A DNA stretch of 64,000 bases from Mesorhizobium shangrilense (GTDB lineage: Bacteria; Pseudomonadota; Alphaproteobacteria; Rhizobiales; Rhizobiaceae), in contig NZ_JBEWSZ010000001.1 in NCBI RefSeq assembly GCF_040537815.1, positions 4,650,001-4,714,000 of the forward strand, given 5' to 3'. The notes beneath the pieces were generated by a model. That model was not told the DNA's origin and did no database searches. It worked only from the letters and a program-made list of their open reading frames with translations. A program made the translations under genes and the position numbers. This document shows, piece by piece, positions 1 to 12,027 of this stretch. Every line of letters begins with the position of its first letter. Position 1 is the stretch's first letter.

Positions 1-2
1 CG

Positions 3-530
3 AACCGCTGGGCCGGCGACATCCAGTTCTTCGTGCTGTCGCTGCGTTTCCTGCCGCCGGTGGCGGTGGCGATTCCGCTGATGGTGATCTGGCTGCAATT
101 TGGGCTCTACGACACGCTGGCCGCGCTGATCGTCACCTATTCGCTGCTCACCATCTCGGTGATCATGTGGCTGGCCATTCCCGCCTTCCAGGCCGTGCCC
201 AAGGAGGTCGAAGAAGCCGCCTTTGTCGACGGCTATGGCGCCTATTCGGTGTTCTGGAAGATCGCGCTGCCGGTCGCGGCGCGCTCGCTCATAGGTGCGG
301 TCGCCTTCAGCTTCGTGCTGGTCTGGAACGAGTTTCTGATTGCGCTGATGCTATCCAGTTCGAACGCCAAGACCTTGCCGATCGTCGCCTCGGAACTGTC
401 CCAGCAAGGCATGAACGTGCCGTGGGGAATCCTGAACGCCTCGGTGGTGCTTTTGTCGCTGCCGCCACTTTTGTTTCTCGGCGTGCTCAGCGGCTTCCTG
501 AATTCCGTTTTCCGGCAGAAAAAGACTTGA
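3..530 (+). CDS. Carbohydrate ABC transporter permease, C-terminal part (5' end outside window)
   Basis: Inner-membrane permease of a MalG-type sugar importer; only the last 175 or so residues are here, because the reading frame is already open at the first bases of the window. Several hydrophobic membrane spans are visible. The cytoplasmic EAA loop that contacts the ATPase is clear (EVEEAAFVDGYGA, then a conserved I-x-LP). The gene lies 15 bp upstream of a polyol-type dehydrogenase and about 1 kb upstream of the ATPase, so the three probably form the tail of one sugar/polyol uptake operon. The substrate cannot be read from the permease. Confidence 0.9.
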   Translation, partial: NRWAGDIQFFVLSLRFLPPVAVAIPLMVIWLQFGLYDTLAALIVTYSLLTISVIMWLAIPAFQAVPKEVEEAAFVDGYGAYSVFWKIALPVAARSLIGAVAFSFVLVWNEFLIALMLSSSNAKTLPIVASELSQQGMNVPWGILNASVVLLSLPPLLFLGVLSGFLNSVFRQKKT

Positions 531-545
531 AGCGAGGACGATACG

Positions 546-1592
<1,047 letters not shown>

Positions 1593-1598
1593 ACGACC

Positions 1599-2684
1599 AT
1601 GTCCGCGATTGTCTGCTCCCATGTCGCCAAATCCTATGGCGCAACCACGGTCATCCGCGACCTGAACCTGTCGATCGAGGATCACGAGTTCGTCGTTTTC
1701 CTCGGGCCTTCCGGCTGCGGCAAGTCGACCTTGCTGCGGATGCTGGCGGGGCTTGAGGACATCAGCGGTGGCGAGGTTTCGATCGGCGGCAAAGTGGTCA
1801 ACGATCTCGATCCGGGCGACCGTGGTATCGCCATGGTGTTCCAAAACTATGCGCTCTATCCGCATATGACGATTTTCGACAACATCGCCTTCGGCCTGAA
1901 GCGGCAGAAGGTACCGAAGGCCGAGATACAGCAGCGTGTCCAAGCGGTTTCGAAGACGCTGGGCCTCGAACCCTATCTCGGCCGCAAGCCGGCCGAACTG
2001 TCCGGCGGGCAGCAGCAGCGCGTGGCGATCGCGCGCGCCATGATCAAGACACCGAAAGTGTTTCTGTTCGACGAGCCGTTGTCCAATCTGGACGCCAAGC
2101 TGCGCAACCACATGCGCGTCGAGATCGCCAGGCTGCACCAGTCGCTGAAGACGACCACCGTCTATGTCACCCACGACCAGCTCGAAGCGATGACGCTCGC
2201 CGACCGCATCGTGCTGCTGCGCGACGGCAGGATCGAGCAGATCGGCTCGCCGGCGGAGATCTACGAGCGGCCAGGCAACCTCTTCGTGGCCGGGTTCATC
2301 GGCACGCCGAACATGAATTTCATCGACGTGACGGTCGGCCGAAGCGGCAACCAATGGACATTGACCGCCGCCGGAACGGTCTTTTCCATCGAAGGCTCCC
2401 GCTTCAGTCTCGGCGGCATCGAACAGGCCGTCCTCGGAATCCGGCCTCCCGACCTGAAGACGGCCGCCCACGATGATGGTCGCAACCTTCTGCAGGGTAC
2501 GGCGGACCTGATCGAGTTTCATGGCAACGATGCGCTGGTGACATTTAGCCTGGGCGGCAAGGAAATCAGTGCGCTGGTGCCAAGCCGCGAATGCCCGGCT
2601 ATTCGCAGCCGCGTGCGCTACACGATCGACGAAACCAGCATTCATCTGTTCGATGCGAAATCCGGCGTATCATTGCTGAGGTGA
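1599..2684 (+). CDS. Sugar ABC transporter ATP-binding protein (MalK/UgpC type)
   Basis: Cytoplasmic ATPase of 361 residues that energises the importer whose permease ends at 530. Walker [10 protein letters not shown] is at 36-44, the ABC signature LSGGQ at 134-138 and Walker B FLFDEP at 155-160. The C-terminal 120 residues form the TOBE/regulatory extension typical of the MalK subfamily. The start lies 6 bp after the dehydrogenase stop, so the two are co-transcribed. It converges on the kinase gene encoded on the other strand. Confidence 0.93.
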   Translation: MSAIVCSHVAKSYGATTVIRDLNLSIEDHEFVVFLGPSGCGKSTLLRMLAGLEDISGGEVSIGGKVVNDLDPGDRGIAMVFQNYALYPHMTIFDNIAFGLKRQKVPKAEIQQRVQAVSKTLGLEPYLGRKPAELSGGQQQRVAIARAMIKTPKVFLFDEPLSNLDAKLRNHMRVEIARLHQSLKTTTVYVTHDQLEAMTLADRIVLLRDGRIEQIGSPAEIYERPGNLFVAGFIGTPNMNFIDVTVGRSGNQWTLTAAGTVFSIEGSRFSLGGIEQAVLGIRPPDLKTAAHDDGRNLLQGTADLIEFHGNDALVTFSLGGKEISALVPSRECPAIRSRVRYTIDETSIHLFDAKSGVSLLR

Positions 2685-2700
2685 TGTCGCCGGTTGGGCT

Positions 2701-4287
2701 CTACCTGATGGCATCCAGCATCTGTCTTTGCCGGTGCATCTCCAGGAAAATCCGGTAGTCGCGCTCGAAGCGCGGGCCTGAGGCCGGGTTCGAAGCGCGT
2801 GTCCGGCCGCCCTGCTGCATGGCAAGACAGGCGGCGTTGAGATCGGGGAAAAGCCCGGCGGCGGTTGCGGCGACCATGCCGGTGCCGAGCAGCACGGCTT
2901 CGTCGGCCAGCGGCTCGATCACCGTGCAGCCGGTGGCGTCGGCATAGAGCTCCATCAGCAGCGGGTTCTTGGTGTGGCCGCCCGTGACATGCAGCGTGTC
3001 GATCAGATAGCCGTTTTCGTTCAGCGCCTCCAGCACATGGCGTACGCCGAGCGCGATGCCGACGGCGGTACGCCAGTAGAGCTTGCACAGGCTGTCGAAG
3101 GAGGAATCCAGCGTCAGCCCGCTGACGACGCCGACGGCATGCGGATCGGCGAGCGGCGAGCGGTTGCCGTGGAAATCCGGCAGCACGTGCAGCCTTGCGG
3201 CGAGATTGTCACCCTCGGCGGCGCGCAGTTCGGCGACGCGTCGTGCGATCTTGGCGTGCATGGCGGCGTCCGGCTCGCCGCCGGCGCCGTGCCAGCGGAT
3301 GATGTGGTCGAGCAAGGCGCCGGTGGCCGACTGGCCACCTTCCGAGAGCCACAGCTTCGGCAGCGCCGCGCCATAGTAGGGACCCCAGACGCCGGCGAAA
3401 GGCTGCGGATCCGGTGACATCGCCATGACGCAGCTCGATGTGCCGGCGATCAGCGCCAGATGCCGGCCGATATTCTCAGCGTCGCCGGCAAAGCCGCCGA
3501 GCACGCCGAGCGCGCCGGCATAGGCATCGATGACCCCGGCGCCGACGCGGCATTTCTCCGTCAAGCCAAGCTCCGCTGCCGCCCGCGCGGTCAGCGGGCC
3601 GATATCGGCGCCGACGGGGCTCGCCTTCTCCGGCAGGTTGCCGTGCTCGAAAAGGTCGCCAAGACCAACGATGTCGAAGAAGTCGCGCTGCCACGCGGTT
3701 TCTTCATGCGCGAGATAGGTCCATTTGGCGGTCAGCGTGCATTGCGACCGGGCCAGTGAGCCTGTCGCCTGCCACGTGAGGAAATCGGCCAGATCGAATA
3801 GATAGCCGGCTTCATTCCACGTTTTCTGCAGGTTTCGCTTCAGCCACATCAGCTTCGGCGTCGCCATTTCCGGTGACATGACGCCGCCGATGTAGTCGAG
3901 CACGGCGTGGCCGCTTGTCGTGCATTCGTCGGCCTCGGCAATGGCACGATGGTCAAGCCAGACGATGGTGTCCCAGCGCTTGTCGCCGGTGACGGAGACG
4001 CTGAGCTGGCCGCCATGCGTATCTCGCACAACCAGCGAGCAGGTGGCGTCGAAGGACATGCCGACGACATCCTCGGCGGCGACGCCTGCCTTGGCCCGGG
4101 CGGCACGCACGGCGGTGCAGACCGCCGACCAGATATCACGAGAATCATGCTCGGCGTGATCCGGCTTCGGCTGATTCATGGCGATCGGATGTTCGGCGCG
4201 GCCGAGCAAGGCGCCCCTTGTGTCGAGAATGCCCGCGCGGGCGCTCCCGGTGCCGACATCGACCGCGCAAACAAACTGTTTCGTCAA
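2701..4287 (-). CDS. FGGY-family carbohydrate (pentulose) kinase
   Basis: ATP-dependent sugar kinase of 528 residues. The N-terminal phosphate motif DVGTGSARAG is at the start and the C-terminal nucleotide-binding segment HVTGGHTKNPLL is near residue 430. Length and motifs fit the ribulokinase/D-ribulose kinase branch rather than the shorter xylulokinases. It is the last gene of the polyol operon and overlaps the HAD gene by 4 nt (ATGA). It would phosphorylate the ketose produced by the dehydrogenases upstream. Which ketose (ribulose, xylulose or fructose) cannot be settled from sequence. Confidence 0.85.
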   Translation of the reverse strand: MTKQFVCAVDVGTGSARAGILDTRGALLGRAEHPIAMNQPKPDHAEHDSRDIWSAVCTAVRAARAKAGVAAEDVVGMSFDATCSLVVRDTHGGQLSVSVTGDKRWDTIVWLDHRAIAEADECTTSGHAVLDYIGGVMSPEMATPKLMWLKRNLQKTWNEAGYLFDLADFLTWQATGSLARSQCTLTAKWTYLAHEETAWQRDFFDIVGLGDLFEHGNLPEKASPVGADIGPLTARAAAELGLTEKCRVGAGVIDAYAGALGVLGGFAGDAENIGRHLALIAGTSSCVMAMSPDPQPFAGVWGPYYGAALPKLWLSEGGQSATGALLDHIIRWHGAGGEPDAAMHAKIARRVAELRAAEGDNLAARLHVLPDFHGNRSPLADPHAVGVVSGLTLDSSFDSLCKLYWRTAVGIALGVRHVLEALNENGYLIDTLHVTGGHTKNPLLMELYADATGCTVIEPLADEAVLLGTGMVAATAAGLFPDLNAACLAMQQGGRTRASNPASGPRFERDYRIFLEMHRQRQMLDAIR

Positions 4288-4967
4288 GATGCTCTGACTC
4301 TCGCTCCCAGGCCTGCAATGAGATCGGGCAATTGCAGCATGTCAGCGAATATAAAGTCCGGTTGCATCGACGCAAGCCGTGCTTTAAGCGCCGGTTGGCC
4401 GGCATGCGAGCCGCCGGTGAAGGCAAAGATGTGCATGCCCGCCGCCCGCGCCGCCTCGACGCCCGCCGGACTGTCCTCGATAACCAGACAATTTTGTGGT
4501 TCAGCACCCATGGCCTTGGCGGCGTGCAGGAAGAGGTCGGGCGCTGGCTTGCCTCGCGCGACCATGGCCGCGCTGAACAGATGCGGTTCCAGCAGGCCCA
4601 GCAACCCGGTAACGTCGAGTGCGTGGCGGATGCGGTCGAGGGTTCCGGAAGAGGCGACGCAGCAGGGCGTGACGAGCCTCGGCAGCATCTCCCTGACGCC
4701 TGCCACCGGCTTCAGTTCCTCGCGAAACCTGCGCATCAGCTCGACGCGCATCTCGGTCAGCTGCCTGTCGGTGATATCAAGCCCGAAGTCACGGCCAAGG
4801 ATCTCGCGGACGCTCTTCATGCTCTTGCCGAGGAAATGCTCGTAGGCGGTATCCTCGTCGATGGTGCCACCGGCAAGCTTGATCATGCCGAGCAGGGCGG
4901 AGACGGAGAGCCCTTCGCTGTCCACGAGCACGCCGTCGCAGTCGAAGATGACCAGTTCGGGCGCCAT
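4284..4967 (-). CDS. HAD-superfamily sugar phosphatase
   Basis: Haloacid dehalogenase-like hydrolase of 227 residues, beta-phosphoglucomutase/phosphatase type. Motif I FDCDGVLVDS carries the nucleophile Asp, motif II is the Ser of VASSG, motif III the Lys of GKPAPD, and motif IV is IEDSPAG. It is coupled to the downstream kinase by a 4-nt overlap and follows mannitol dehydrogenase. This suggests removal of phosphorylated polyol or sugar by-products during polyol catabolism. Substrate is unknown. Confidence 0.85.
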   Translation of the reverse strand: MAPELVIFDCDGVLVDSEGLSVSALLGMIKLAGGTIDEDTAYEHFLGKSMKSVREILGRDFGLDITDRQLTEMRVELMRRFREELKPVAGVREMLPRLVTPCCVASSGTLDRIRHALDVTGLLGLLEPHLFSAAMVARGKPAPDLFLHAAKAMGAEPQNCLVIEDSPAGVEAARAAGMHIFAFTGGSHAGQPALKARLASMQPDFIFADMLQLPDLIAGLGARVRAS

Positions 4968-4982
4968 GGCCTGGAATGGTTC

Positions 4983-6461
4983 TCAGAGCTGGCCGGCGAG
5001 GTAGCGCGTCAGGGTAGCGCGCGCGCCGTTCGACCACAGCACGTCGAGCGCATGGGCGAAGGCTTGCGCGAAGACAGTGGAGCGGCCGACATCGCCATAG
5101 ATGTCCTCCATGGCGAGCCACGCGGCCGGCGTATCCTTCGCCGCCTTCGACGTCGCCTTCAGGCGGTCCCAGCTGGGGTCGTTGGGCTCGATGACAGCGC
5201 CCGAATCCGTCGTGCCGAAGCAGTAGCGGCACCAGAGCGCCGACTCCAGCGCGAGGCCGGCGACGCCTTTTCCCGCCTTCAGCCTGTCGGCGATGGTCGG
5301 AATGATGAATTTCGGCTGCCTGTTGGAGCCGTCGAGGCACAGCCGGCGCACGGTGTCGCCGATCTTGGGGTTGGAGAAGCGGCTCTCGATGAGCTGGTAA
5401 TACTCCTCCAGCACGGTGTCCGGCACCGGCGGCACGGTCGGGATGATTTCCTCGCGCTCGAGCTTTGCCAGGAAGCCGCTGACCAGCGGTTCCTGCATCG
5501 CCTCATGGACGAAATGGATGTCCATCAGGCCGGCGGGATAGGCGATGGTCGCGTGGCCGCCATTGAGGATCCGGATCTTCATCAGCTCGTAAGGCGCGAC
5601 ATTCTTGACGAACTGCACGCCGACCTTCTCCAGCGCCGGGCGTCCCGCGGTGAAATGGTCTTCCAGCACCCATTGCCGGAACGGTTCGCAGAACACCGGC
5701 CAGTTGTCCTCCAGCCCGAAATCTTGAGCCAGAATGCCGCGTTCGCGGTCGGTGGTGGCCGGCGTGATGCGATCGACCATGCCATTGGGAAAGGCGACAT
5801 GATCGCTGACCCAGTTCGCCAGGTCCTCGTCGATCAGCCGGGCGAGGCCTATGACGCCGTCCGAGGTGACATGGCCGTTGTGGGGGATGTTGTCGCAGGA
5901 CATGACGGTGAACGGCGCGGTGCCTTCGTCGCGGCGGCGCACCAGTCCGGCGAGGATGATGCCGAACACCGTCCTGGGCGTCGCACCTGGCTGAGCGTCG
6001 GCGACAATATCGGGATGCGTCGGGTTGAACACGCCGGAAGCCGGATCGATGAAATAGCCGCCTTCGGTGATGGTCAGCGAGACGATCTTGATCGCCGGAT
6101 CGGCCAAACGCTCGATGGTGCCAGCCGCATCACCCGGCATCAGGAAATCGATCATGGCGCCGGTGACACGGGCGCTCATGTGACCGCTGTCCTGCTCGAC
6201 CACGGTGGTCAGCCAATCCTGTTCTTCCAGCTTGACGCGGCCGACCTTCTCCCCCTCGAACACGCCGGCGCCGACCAGTGCCCAATCATGGCCGATGCCG
6301 GAATTGAACAGATCGTCGAGATAGACGGCCTGGTGCGAACGATGAAAATTGCCAACGCCGAAATGCACGATGCCGGCCTTCAGGCTGGAGCGGTCGTATT
6401 TCGGACCGGCGACCTTGGCGGGCAGCCTGGAGAGATTGGAGGAGGAGAGTTTCACGGTCAT
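4983..6461 (-). CDS. mtlK: Mannitol 2-dehydrogenase (long-chain polyol dehydrogenase)
   Basis: Cytoplasmic NAD-dependent mannitol/arabitol dehydrogenase of 492 residues, the usual length of the family. The N-terminal Rossmann motif is GVGNFHRSHQ. The catalytic region includes KIRILNGGH with the conserved Lys-Asn-His set. It would oxidise mannitol to fructose (or arabitol to xylulose). It lies between the sorbitol SDR and the HAD/kinase genes of a polyol operon. Gene order resembles the rhizobial smoEFGKS-mtlK loci, which is why the symbol is used. Confidence 0.88.
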   Translation of the reverse strand: MTVKLSSSNLSRLPAKVAGPKYDRSSLKAGIVHFGVGNFHRSHQAVYLDDLFNSGIGHDWALVGAGVFEGEKVGRVKLEEQDWLTTVVEQDSGHMSARVTGAMIDFLMPGDAAGTIERLADPAIKIVSLTITEGGYFIDPASGVFNPTHPDIVADAQPGATPRTVFGIILAGLVRRRDEGTAPFTVMSCDNIPHNGHVTSDGVIGLARLIDEDLANWVSDHVAFPNGMVDRITPATTDRERGILAQDFGLEDNWPVFCEPFRQWVLEDHFTAGRPALEKVGVQFVKNVAPYELMKIRILNGGHATIAYPAGLMDIHFVHEAMQEPLVSGFLAKLEREEIIPTVPPVPDTVLEEYYQLIESRFSNPKIGDTVRRLCLDGSNRQPKFIIPTIADRLKAGKGVAGLALESALWCRYCFGTTDSGAVIEPNDPSWDRLKATSKAAKDTPAAWLAMEDIYGDVGRSTVFAQAFAHALDVLWSNGARATLTRYLAGQL

Positions 6462-6605
6462 CTGTTTTTACCCTTTTGGCCGGGCTACGGCCTTCGTTCA
6501 CGAGAACAAGGTCGGGGTGCCACACGTCCCAAGGTCAGTGCGGCATTTCATCTTGATAGCGGCCTCTGCTACCCGTGGAGGAACGAGCAACAGAGGCCAT
6601 CCCCC

Positions 6606-7376
6606 TCAGCTCATCCACTGGCCGCCATCGACATTGTAGGTCTGGGCGACGATGTATTCGGCGTCCTCGCTGGCGAGAAAGACCGCCATGCCTGTGAGGT
6701 CCTGCGCCGTACCCATGCGGCCATAAGGCACCGCCTCGCCGACAAGTTTTTTCTTCTCGCCCCTGGGGCGGTTTTCGTATTTGGCGAACAGGGAATCGAC
6801 GTGATCCCAGTGCTCGCCATCAACCACGCCCGGCGCGATGGCGTTGACGTTGATGCGATGCTTGATCAGGTCGAGCCCCGCCGACTGGGTGAGCGAGATG
6901 ACGGCGGCCTTGGTGGCGCAATAGACGCCGACCAGCGCCTCGCCGCGCCGCCCGGCCTGGCTCGCCATGTTGATGATCCTGCCGCCCTTGCCCCGCGCGA
7001 TCATCGAGCGGCTCGCCGCCTGCAGCATGAACAGCGTGCCGGCGACATTGACGGAAAACAGCTTGTCGTAGCTCGCCTTGGTGATTTCGACGATCGGCGC
7101 CAGGTCGAACAGGGCGGCATTGTTGATCAGTATGTCCAGCCCGCCGGTCTTTTCCTCGACGGCCTTCACCGCCGCCTCGATCGAGACGAGATCGGTGACG
7201 TCGAGCTTGACCGCGTAGGCCTTGTCGCCGATCTCGGCAGCCGTCTTTTCCGCTGCTTCCAGATTGATGTCGGCAATGGCGACCGTGGCGCCCTCGCGCA
7301 CATAGGCTTCGGCGAAGGCCCTGCCGATGCCGCGCGCCGATCCCGTGACCAGCGCCGATTTGCCGTTCAGCCTCAC
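6606..7376 (-). CDS. smoS: Sorbitol (glucitol) dehydrogenase, short-chain dehydrogenase family
   Basis: SDR of 256 residues. The cofactor motif TGSARGIG is near the N-terminus, NNAALF marks the beta4 segment, and the catalytic Ser-Tyr-Lys set ends in GVYCATKAA. It likely converts sorbitol to fructose (or galactitol to tagatose) with NAD. It overlaps the upstream ATPase gene by 4 nt (ATGA), showing translational coupling within the polyol operon. The 144 bp to mtlK contain no gene. Confidence 0.88.
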   Translation of the reverse strand: MRLNGKSALVTGSARGIGRAFAEAYVREGATVAIADINLEAAEKTAAEIGDKAYAVKLDVTDLVSIEAAVKAVEEKTGGLDILINNAALFDLAPIVEITKASYDKLFSVNVAGTLFMLQAASRSMIARGKGGRIINMASQAGRRGEALVGVYCATKAAVISLTQSAGLDLIKHRINVNAIAPGVVDGEHWDHVDSLFAKYENRPRGEKKKLVGEAVPYGRMGTAQDLTGMAVFLASEDAEYIVAQTYNVDGGQWMS

Positions 7377-8377
7377 TGCGCCATCGCCTTGCCGTCGGGG
7401 CCGAAGCGATGCAGCTTGGCCTTGTCGGGCGTCAGGTAGATCGTGTCGCCGTGACGGACGGCCAGTTCGCCATCGGCGCGCACCGTCAACGGACCGACCC
7501 CTTCCGCCTGCACATGCAGGAACGTGTCGGAGCCGAGATGCTCGGCGACGCCGACGACCGCTTTCCAGTCGCCGGCCGTCGTCGAAATCTGCATATGCTC
7601 GGGACGGACACCGATGGTCTTGGCGCTGTATTTGGCGGCGGGCGCGCCTTCGATGAGGTTCATCTTCGGCGAGCCGATGAAGCCGGCGACGAACAGGTTC
7701 TTCGGGGTCTTGTAGAGCTCCATGGGCGAGCCGACCTGTTCAATGTTGCCGGCGTTCAGCACCACGATCTTGTCGGCCATGGTCATCGCCTCGACCTGGT
7801 CGTGGGTGACATAGACCATGGTGGTCTTGAGCTGGTGGTGCAGTTCGCTGATCTCCAGCCGCATTGTGCCGCGAAGCGCTGCATCAAGGTTGGACAGCGG
7901 CTCGTCGAACAGGAAGGCCGAGGGCTGGCGCACGATGGCGCGGCCGATGGCAACGCGCTGGCGCTGGCCGCCGGAGAGCTGGCCGGGACGGCGTTCGAGA
8001 TAATTGGTGAGGTTCAAGACGCGTGCTGCGTCCTTCACCTTCTTGTCGATGGTCGCCTGATCCTCGCCCGCCATCTTCAGCGGGAAGCCGATGTTCTTGG
8101 CCACCGTCATGTGCGGGTAGAGCGCATAGGACTGGAACACCATGGCCAGCTTGCGCTTGGCCGGCGCCTCGCCGGTGACGTCGCGGCCATCGATGTTGAT
8201 GGTGCCGCCGCTGGTGTCCTCCAGGCCCGCGATCAGCCGCAGCAGCGTGGACTTGCCGCAACCCGACGGGCCGACGAAGACGACGAACTCACCGTTCTCG
8301 ATCACCAGGTCGAGGCCGGGGATGATCGACGTCGCCCCGAAGGACTTGGAGACGTTCTTGAGCGTGATGTTTCCCAT
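7373..8377 (-). CDS. smoK: Polyol ABC transporter ATP-binding protein
   Basis: MalK-type ATPase of 334 residues with Walker [10 protein letters not shown], signature LSGGQRQR, Walker [12 protein letters not shown] and a C-terminal TOBE region. It powers the sorbitol/mannitol importer whose permeases and binding protein lie upstream on the same strand. Its stop overlaps the start of the sorbitol dehydrogenase gene, which ties uptake to oxidation. Confidence 0.92.
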   Translation of the reverse strand: MGNITLKNVSKSFGATSIIPGLDLVIENGEFVVFVGPSGCGKSTLLRLIAGLEDTSGGTINIDGRDVTGEAPAKRKLAMVFQSYALYPHMTVAKNIGFPLKMAGEDQATIDKKVKDAARVLNLTNYLERRPGQLSGGQRQRVAIGRAIVRQPSAFLFDEPLSNLDAALRGTMRLEISELHHQLKTTMVYVTHDQVEAMTMADKIVVLNAGNIEQVGSPMELYKTPKNLFVAGFIGSPKMNLIEGAPAAKYSAKTIGVRPEHMQISTTAGDWKAVVGVAEHLGSDTFLHVQAEGVGPLTVRADGELAVRHGDTIYLTPDKAKLHRFGPDGKAMAQ

Positions 8378-8459
8378 GGTTTCCTCCCCGAGGGGTTATT
8401 GTCCGTCGTCTTTTTGCTCGTGTTTGACCGTGCCTGCCGCTACTTCACGGCACCGCCCA

Positions 8460-9284
8460 TTATTTGACTGCGCCAAAGGTCAGGCCGCGCACCAGCTGCT
8501 TCTGGCTGAACCAGCCCATGATCAGGATCGGCGCGATGGCCAGCGTCGAGGCCGCCGAAAGCTTGGCCCAGAACAGGCCTTGCGGGCTGGAGAAGGAGCT
8601 GATGAAGGCGGTGAGCGGCGCGGCGTCGGTGGTGGTCAACCGGATCGTCCAGAACGCCTCGTTCCAGGCCAGGATGATGTTCAAGAGCATGGTCGAGGCG
8701 ATGCCGGGCACTGCCATCGGCGTCAGCACATAGATGATCTCGTTCCACAGCGATGCCCCGTCCATGCGGGCCGCTTCGAGGATCTCGCCGGGGATCTCGC
8801 GGAAGTAGGTGTAGAGCATCCACACCACGATCGGCAGGTTGATCAGCATCAGCATGATCATCAGGCCGATGCGGGAATCCAGCAGGCCGAGGTTGCGGAA
8901 GATCAGGTAGATCGGGAACAGCACGGCGACCGCCGGCATCATCTTGGTGGACAGCATCCACATCAGGATGTCCTTGGTCCGCTTGGTCGGCGAGAAGGCC
9001 ATCGACCAGGCCGCCGGTATGGCGACCAGCAAAGCGATGATGGTCGAGCCGACCGACAGGATCACCGAGTTGAGGAAGAACTTGAAATAGCCGCTCTGCG
9101 CCTGGACCTCGGAATAACTCTCGAACGTTCCCGAGGGGATCAGGCTGAAGCCCTGGATAGCCTCCTGCTCCGACTTGAACGAGGTGATGATCGTATAGAG
9201 GATCGGGAAGAAGATCAGCAGCGCGACGATCCAGGCGGCCGCGGTCGCGATCGTCTTGTGCCGGTTGGTGACTGCACGTGCCAT
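8460..9284 (-). CDS. smoG: Polyol ABC transporter permease (MalG type)
   Basis: Inner-membrane permease of about 274 residues with six or so hydrophobic segments and the EAA loop EILEAARMDGASLWNE. The start chosen is the ATG at 9284 (MARAVTNRHK). The frame stays open to 9686, but that extension runs through a palindromic intergenic repeat and an antisense part of the next gene and does not look coding. It pairs with the MalF-type permease upstream. Confidence 0.9.
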   Translation of the reverse strand: MARAVTNRHKTIATAAAWIVALLIFFPILYTIITSFKSEQEAIQGFSLIPSGTFESYSEVQAQSGYFKFFLNSVILSVGSTIIALLVAIPAAWSMAFSPTKRTKDILMWMLSTKMMPAVAVLFPIYLIFRNLGLLDSRIGLMIMLMLINLPIVVWMLYTYFREIPGEILEAARMDGASLWNEIIYVLTPMAVPGIASTMLLNIILAWNEAFWTIRLTTTDAAPLTAFISSFSSPQGLFWAKLSAASTLAIAPILIMGWFSQKQLVRGLTFGAVK

Positions 9285-9325
9285 GATCAGGTCCTCCCGT
9301 ATGGGCGATGTTGGCGGCAAGGTCG

Positions 9326-9462
9326 ACCCCCACTCCGGTTTGCTGCGCAAACCACCTCTCCCCCGATCGACGGGGTAGAGGAAGGGCGCGGCTTCGATGC
9401 AGGCGTTTCCTCTCCCCCGGGCAGGGGGAGAGGTGTCCCGCGCAGCGGGACGGAGTGGGGGT
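9326..9462. repeat. Intergenic palindromic repeat element
   Basis: About 137 bp bounded by a perfect 12-bp inverted repeat (acccccactccg / cggagtgggggt). Further inner palindromes rich in C/G runs lie inside (cctctccccc against gggggagagg). It lies between the two permease genes of the polyol operon, so it is transcribed and can fold. A related inverted element occurs at 27621-27738 and a partial one near 15141-15188, indicating a dispersed family. Confidence 0.65.
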
Positions 9463-9492
9463 GGTTCAGCGCACGCGACATCGTACCCTCCC

Positions 9493-10365
9493 TTATTTGT
9501 CCAAGTTCTTGCCGACGGCGCGCATGGCGAAGAAGGCGACGATGTTGGCGAGGATGACGGCGATGATACCGCCGGCGGATGCCTGGCCGATTTTGAACTC
9601 CAGCAATGCCTTCTGATAGACGAGGAACGGCAGGTTGGTGGAGGCGTAACCCGGGCCACCATTGGTGGTGACGAGGATTTCAGCATAGACCGACAGCAGG
9701 AAGATCGTCTGGATCAGGATGACGACGGTGATGGCGCGCGACATGTGCGGCAGCGTCAGATAGATGAAGCGGCTGACGAAGCCGGCGCCGTCCATCTCGG
9801 CGGCTTCCTTCTGTTCGCCATCAAGCGACTGCAGCGCGGTCAAGAGGATCAGCGTTGCGAAGGGCAGCCACTGCCAGGCGACGATGATGATGATGGCGGT
9901 GAGCGGATGCTGGCCGAACCAGTCGATCGGCTGGGCGCCGAAGAAGCGCGCAATATCGGCAAAGACACCGTATTGCGGATGCATGATCATGTTCTTCCAG
10001 ACCAATGCGGCCACCGGCGGCATGACGAAGAACGGCGAGATGACGAGGATGCGCACGATCCCCTGTCCCCACATCGGCTGATCGAGCAACAGCGCCAGCA
10101 GGATGCCACCGATCACCGTGATCAGCAGCACGCTGACCACGATGGTGAGCGTGTTGAGGATCGACTGCAGGAACGCCGGGTTGGAATAGAACAGGGCGTA
10201 GTTGGAGAAGCCGACGAAGCCGTCACGGATCGGGTTCAGCGGATTGTATTGCTGGAAGGAGAACCACAGCGTGAACGCCAGCGGGACGATCATCCACACC
10301 AGCAGCAACACCACGGATGGCGCCATCATGAAACGGGCAAGCGAACGGGTCTGCTGAGTAGCCAT
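9493..10365 (-). CDS. smoF: Polyol ABC transporter permease (MalF type)
   Basis: Inner-membrane permease of about 290 residues with an N-terminal membrane anchor, five further hydrophobic segments and the EAA loop KEAAEMDGAGF. The ATG at 10365 (MATQQTRS) is preferred over the GTG 9 nt upstream because a GAAGGG ribosome-binding site sits about 8 nt before it. It forms the heterodimeric pore with the downstream MalG-type permease. Confidence 0.9.
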   Translation of the reverse strand: MATQQTRSLARFMMAPSVVLLLVWMIVPLAFTLWFSFQQYNPLNPIRDGFVGFSNYALFYSNPAFLQSILNTLTIVVSVLLITVIGGILLALLLDQPMWGQGIVRILVISPFFVMPPVAALVWKNMIMHPQYGVFADIARFFGAQPIDWFGQHPLTAIIIIVAWQWLPFATLILLTALQSLDGEQKEAAEMDGAGFVSRFIYLTLPHMSRAITVVILIQTIFLLSVYAEILVTTNGGPGYASTNLPFLVYQKALLEFKIGQASAGGIIAVILANIVAFFAMRAVGKNLDK

Positions 10366-10417
10366 GACGGTCACCCTTCAAGGTCAGACTGAATTTTCAG
10401 AATTGGGACTATAAAGG

Positions 10418-10448
10418 CGGCCGCCCGAACTGGGAACTCGGGCGGCCG
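10418..10448 (-). other. Strong intercistronic stem-loop between binding-protein and permease genes
   Basis: A perfect 11-bp GC stem (cggccgcccga / tcgggcggccg) with a 9-nt loop lies just after the binding-protein gene and before the first permease. It has no clear T-run. Such hairpins in ABC operons commonly protect the upstream mRNA or partly end transcription, so that binding protein is made in excess. That role is inferred here. Confidence 0.6.
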
Positions 10449-10493
10449 TTGCCGGTCATGGTATGCGACCGGCATTCGGCACCGGGAGGAGCC

Positions 10494-11804
<1,311 letters not shown>

Positions 11805-12027
11805 CAAATTCCTCCCATGGACCAAGATGAGCATTTGCCTTGGCTTTGAGCAATTACTCACTTGGCGTTAATTATGTCAAGCCGGATTCGATGCTGCAGC
11901 GCAGCACATGACGCCGAATGGCGGGGCACGAGGGCATGACGAAGCAGGTTCGTTCCGTCACTGGAACGGCAAGGAATGATTTGCGGAAGGGCTTGCCGGA
12001 TTTCAGCACGTTGGCCGAAGGCCTTTG

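Noticed and set aside
4218..7439. Very long plus-strand frame (1073 codons) over the polyol genes
   Set aside because: It is antisense to HAD, mannitol dehydrogenase and SDR genes with clear motifs; the composition (Arg/Asp/Gly-rich without domains) is a GC-codon shadow.
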